From: Nitrospirae bacterium CG1_02_44_142
GTDB lineage: Bacteria; Nitrospirota; Thermodesulfovibrionia; Thermodesulfovibrionales; UBA1546
Assembly (NCBI GenBank): GCA_001871685.1
Contig: MNVK01000107.1
Span: 1 to 24,283 of the forward strand
Direction of reading: 5' to 3'
Length of the DNA: 24,283 nucleotides
The notes below the pieces were generated by a model, which saw only the letters and a program-made list of their open reading frames with translations, was not told where the DNA came from and ran no database searches. Each line of letters opens with the position of its first letter. Position 1 is the first letter of the stretch. Shown one piece after another: positions 21,649-24,283 of the stretch. Made by a program: the position numbers and the translations under genes.

Positions 21649-23604
21649 TTGAAGCGTGAGATTTATCTTGAGATAACCCCGCTGAATGAGGCCCTAGAAA
21701 AATGGCTCAGAAGGCTTGAATCACAGGGTTTCCTTAAAGCTTTTCCCGGAGAAAAAGTAATGGTCTCGGAATCCCTCGGAAGAATAACAGCAGAACCTGT
21801 GATAGCAAGACTCTCATCTCCTTTCTATCATTCATCTGCAATGGACGGCTATGCCGTTAAATATCAGGAAACCTTTGGCGCATCCGAAATATCACCCAAA
21901 AAACTTAAACTCGGCGAGCAGGCAGTTTATGTTGACACGGGGGACCCGATGCCCGATGTTTTTAATACAGTGATAATGATAGAAGATGTAAATGTAATCA
22001 GGTGTCAGGCGCCGGGTGTCAGGTATCAGGAAGATGAATACATTGAGATTATAAGCCCTGCAACTCCGTGGCAAAATGTAAGGGTAATCGGCGAGGATAT
22101 TGTTGCCACAGAGCTTATACTTCCGGAAAATCACAGAATAATGCCTGTTGATGTGGGCGCAATGCTTGCAGGTGGATATGTGGATATTAACGTCAGGAGA
22201 AAACCAAAAATAGTAATTATCCCCACAGGCACGGAGATTGTAGAGCCGGGAAGCAATTTAAAAAGAGGAGATATTATTGAATACAATTCAAGGGTGCTCG
22301 GCGGCCTTGTTTCTGAATGGGGAGGAGAGCCTGTCAGGTTCAGGATTATCCCTGATGACATTAAGAAATTAAAGAATGCGATTTCAGAGGCGCACAAAGT
22401 TGGAGACATGATTGTTGTTAATGCAGGGGCGTCTGCTGGTTCCGAGGATTTTACGTCAAGGGCAATAAGCGAAACAGGTGAAATAATATTTCACGGCGTA
22501 AGCATTAAGCCCGGCAAGCCTGTTATAGCGGGGATTGTCGGGAATAAGCCTGTGCTCGGTATTCCGGGTTATCCTGTGTCCGCATTCATAACATTTAATC
22601 TCTTTGCAAAGCCCGTAATTTACAAATGGCAGGGGATGGAAATGGCTCCTCCTGAGATTTTGCAGGCAGTTCTTTCAAGGCAGGCTGCGTCAACACTCGG
22701 GCAGGAAGAATTTCTAAGGGTCAAGATAGGGAAGGTCGGAGATAAATTCATTGCCGCTCCTGTTTCTCGCGGGGCCGGAGTTTTGATGTCGCTTGTGCGC
22801 GCAGATGGTTTTGTGAGGATACCTGCTATGTCTGAGGGAATAGGCGCAGGTTCAGAGGTGGATGTAGAACTGCTTAGAACAAAAAATGAAATAGAAAATA
22901 CAATAGTATGCATCGGAAGCCATGATAATGCTCTGGACCTTCTGTCAAACTCGCTGAAAAAAAAATATCCGAAACTCTCGCTTTCGTCAGCCCATGCCGG
23001 TTCAATGGGCGGGTTGTTGGCTTTAAAAAAGAGAGAGGCGCATATTGCGGGGACACATCTGCTTGACGAGGAGACAGGAGAATACAATATCCCGTTCATA
23101 AAGAAATTGCTTCCGGATAAAAAAATAATTCTTGTGAATCTCGTTTACAGAGAGCAGGGACTTCTTGTGCTGAAGGGAAATCCCAAAAATATAAAAGGCT
23201 TTGAAGACCTGACAAGAAATGATGTTGTTTTTATAAACCGGCAGGCAGGCGCCGGGACCAGGTTATTGACAGACAAACACCTGCGGGAATTGAGAATAAA
23301 ACCAGAAGATGTGAAAGGATATGAAAGAGAGGAATACACTCACATGGGTGTTGCATCAGCGGCGCTTACAGGCATTGCAGACACGGGGCTTGCGATTCTT
23401 GCGTCAGCGAAAGCGCTCGGGCTTGACTTTATCCCAGTTGCAAAGGAGCGCTATGACCTGGCAATTCCGTTTGAATTCTACGATACGGATATGATAAAGG
23501 CTCTCTTAAGTATTATCAGGGAAGACAGCGAATTCAGGGCTATGGTTGCAAAGCTCGGAGGCTATGACGTAAGCGACATGGGCAAGGTTATGTATGATGG
23601 GTGA
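21649..23604 (+). CDS. moeA: MoeA fused to a LysR-substrate/PBP-like domain
   Basis: This 651-residue protein joins molybdopterin molybdenumtransferase (about 1-415), which inserts molybdate into adenylylated molybdopterin, to a type-2 periplasmic-binding-like domain (about 418-651). MoeA blocks include SSAMDGYAV, DTGDPMP, NVRVIGEDI, IPTGTEI, GASAGSEDF, IKPGKP and GIPGYPVS. The second part has QAGAGTRLL and TGIADTGLAI, typical of the molybdate- or tungstate-related domain seen in such fusions. The start is taken as TTG at 21649: GGGAGG (21638-21643) ends five bases before it, whereas the GTG at 21643 lies inside that Shine-Dalgarno. Residues around 116-127 (RCQAPGVRYQE) look like an in-frame repeat insertion. 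No molybdenum transporter genes are adjacent. Confidence 0.93.
   Translation: MKREIYLEITPLNEALEKWLRRLESQGFLKAFPGEKVMVSESLGRITAEPVIARLSSPFYHSSAMDGYAVKYQETFGASEISPKKLKLGEQAVYVDTGDPMPDVFNTVIMIEDVNVIRCQAPGVRYQEDEYIEIISPATPWQNVRVIGEDIVATELILPENHRIMPVDVGAMLAGGYVDINVRRKPKIVIIPTGTEIVEPGSNLKRGDIIEYNSRVLGGLVSEWGGEPVRFRIIPDDIKKLKNAISEAHKVGDMIVVNAGASAGSEDFTSRAISETGEIIFHGVSIKPGKPVIAGIVGNKPVLGIPGYPVSAFITFNLFAKPVIYKWQGMEMAPPEILQAVLSRQAASTLGQEEFLRVKIGKVGDKFIAAPVSRGAGVLMSLVRADGFVRIPAMSEGIGAGSEVDVELLRTKNEIENTIVCIGSHDNALDLLSNSLKKKYPKLSLSSAHAGSMGGLLALKKREAHIAGTHLLDEETGEYNIPFIKKLLPDKKIILVNLVYREQGLLVLKGNPKNIKGFEDLTRNDVVFINRQAGAGTRLLTDKHLRELRIKPEDVKGYEREEYTHMGVASAALTGIADTGLAILASAKALGLDFIPVAKERYDLAIPFEFYDTDMIKALLSIIREDSEFRAMVAKLGGYDVSDMGKVMYDG
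22001..22030 (+). repeat. short GGTGTCAGG repeat inside moeA
   Basis: GGTGTCAGG occurs at 22001-22009 and 22015-22023 and the variant GGTATCAGG at 22022-22030. The reading frame stays open and yields RCQAPGVRYQ. Compared with E. coli MoeA as remembered, the loop between the IED and NVR..GEDI blocks is about eleven residues longer here. Confidence 0.55.
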
Positions 23605-23622
23605 GGGGAGGTGAATTTTACC

Positions 23623-23652
23623 TTGACAGGCAATAACCAATAGTTGTATTTT
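23623..23652 (+). promoter_or_regulatory. possible promoter for the DUF4160/DUF2442 pair
   Basis: TTGACA (23623-23628) is followed after 18 bases by TATTTT (23647-23652). It lies in the 93-base gap after moeA and would give a leader of about 40 bases before the ATG at 23698. The -10 is only moderate. Confidence 0.4.
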
Positions 23653-23697
23653 TTATGCAACATGGGGAAAAGGATATTGGCTTTGAAAATAAGTTAA

Positions 23698-23943
23698 ATG
23701 CCGACAATATTTAAGAGACATGGATTTCGTTTCTTATTTTACAGCAATGAAGGATTTGAACCGTGTCATGCCCATGTAATCGGACAGGGCGGTGAGGCAA
23801 AGTTCTGGATACCTTCATGCCGGTTGGCATGGAGCTATAATTTGAATGCAAATCAATTGAAGCAAATTTTAGGTATAATAAAGGAAAATAAACAAATGTT
23901 TGAGGAGAAATGGGATGAATATTTCCATCGCAGAACAAATTAA
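23698..23943 (+). CDS. DUF4160 family protein
   Basis: This 81-residue protein resembles DUF4160. The block MPTIFKRHGFRFLFYSNEG, then PCHAHVIG and AKFWI, is the family pattern. It has no signal peptide or membrane segment. The Shine-Dalgarno is poor. Its 3' end overlaps the next gene by 29 bases in another frame. Base use is more A/T-rich than in moeA, which is compatible with acquired DNA. DUF4160 genes often stand beside DUF2442 genes and the pair has the size and layout of a toxin-antitoxin module, but no toxic activity can be read from the sequence. Confidence 0.82.
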   Translation: MPTIFKRHGFRFLFYSNEGFEPCHAHVIGQGGEAKFWIPSCRLAWSYNLNANQLKQILGIIKENKQMFEEKWDEYFHRRTN

Positions 23944-24169
23944 AACACCTGCAATTTTGAATGTCAAATTTTCAGAGGATTTCATGCATGTGGGCTTGAG
24001 CGATGGAAGGATTGTTGCGATACCATTGGCATGGTATCCAAAACTTTCTGACGCAACAAACGAGCAATTAGAAAACTACGAGATTTCACCATCTGGTTAT
24101 GGTATCCACTGGCCTGATATAGATGAAGATTTGAGTGTTTTAGGATTCCTTTTCCCTGATAGAAAGTAA
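23915..24169 (+). CDS. DUF2442 family protein
   Basis: This 84-residue protein resembles DUF2442: a first segment (VKFSEDFMHVGLSDGRIVAIPLAWYP) followed by SGYGIHWPDIDEDLSV-type residues near the end. The ATG at 23915 is chosen because GAGGAGA (23902-23908) is six bases upstream; a TTG at 23900 would place the start before this site. It overlaps the DUF4160 gene by 29 bases, so the two are translated in a coupled way. DUF2442 is often the second member of small two-gene cassettes; an antitoxin-like or DNA-binding role is only an inference. Confidence 0.85.
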   Translation: MNISIAEQIKTPAILNVKFSEDFMHVGLSDGRIVAIPLAWYPKLSDATNEQLENYEISPSGYGIHWPDIDEDLSVLGFLFPDRK

Positions 24170-24218
24170 GGCTTAAAATAAAGTTTTTTCAGGAGAACAG
24201 ATGGGATAACTAAGCCTC

Positions 24219-24234
24219 TGGCATTAATCATGCA
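24219..24234 (+). promoter_or_regulatory. sigma-54 (-24/-12) promoter match at window edge
   Basis: TGGCATTAATCATGCA has GG (24220-24221) and GC (24232-24233) with ten bases between, and shares TGGCAT with the two other sigma-54 promoters in this window. Any target gene lies beyond the right edge. The predicted start near 24245 falls within a tetranucleotide repeat. No ACA-N4-TGT operator is seen in the short gap upstream. Confidence 0.55.
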
Positions 24235-24255
24235 CAGACAGACAGACAGACAGAC
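24234..24255 (+). repeat. ACAG tetranucleotide tandem repeat
   Basis: Five and a half copies of ACAG run without interruption. The first base is also the last base of the sigma-54 -12 element. Such tracts can change copy number by slipped-strand mispairing. No ORF crosses it within the window; the remaining bases to 24283 show nothing further. Confidence 0.9.
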
Positions 24256-24283
24256 TTAAACTGTTTAGAGAGGTCTTTTCAAA

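Overview
The window reads as a chromosomal segment of a Gram-negative, diderm bacterium with moderate GC. A C-terminal-Phe outer-membrane barrel, a NifA-like sigma-54 activator, paired ammonium channels, a MoeA fused to a periplasmic-binding-like domain and a PheT without its OB domain fit an anaerobic Nitrospirota (Thermodesulfovibrio-like) or Desulfobacterota-like organism. That placement is an inference from gene content; no marker gene was compared. Nearly all of the window is ordinary core genes. The unusual material lies in the intergenic regions.

Layout. 47-5047 (minus strand): mdh, ndk, clpC, a TlpA-like thioredoxin and a DUF4416 protein, with good sigma-70 type promoters before mdh and before clpC. 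5310-8445 (plus): a secreted protein with four Ig-like repeats, then tpiA and secG, then a very short membrane-peptide ORF whose UGA stop is followed by an open, ordered extension ending in Cys. 8545-14844 (plus): a nitrogen module made of a NifA-like activator, palindromic operators, a sigma-54 promoter, a frameshifted stand-alone Fis/NifA-type HTH gene, a TorF-type porin, amtB and glnB, then a repeat element, two more operators with the same core, a second sigma-54 promoter and a second amtB. 14867-17595: a structured inverted-repeat element, trpF, convergent queF, and rho. 17707-23604 (plus): pheT, a class-I glutamine-amidotransferase-like hydrolase (peptidase C26), a bacterial eRF1-like protein and moeA-lysR. 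23698-24169: a DUF4160/DUF2442 pair. The right edge carries a third sigma-54 promoter match whose -12 element runs straight into a tetranucleotide repeat, presumably driving a gene outside the window.

How the parts connect. The activator at 8545-10071, the shared operator core ACA-N4-TGT at 10129-10158 and 13349-13433, and the two GG-N10-GC promoters suggest one sigma-54 regulon that controls outer-membrane and inner-membrane ammonium entry plus the PII sensor. Several dispersed repeats (12751, 13194, 15682, 22001) sit between or inside genes; one supplies the C-terminal codons of both trpF and queF. The most speculative but potentially newest item is the short ORF at 8314-8403, possibly extended through UGA to 8445.
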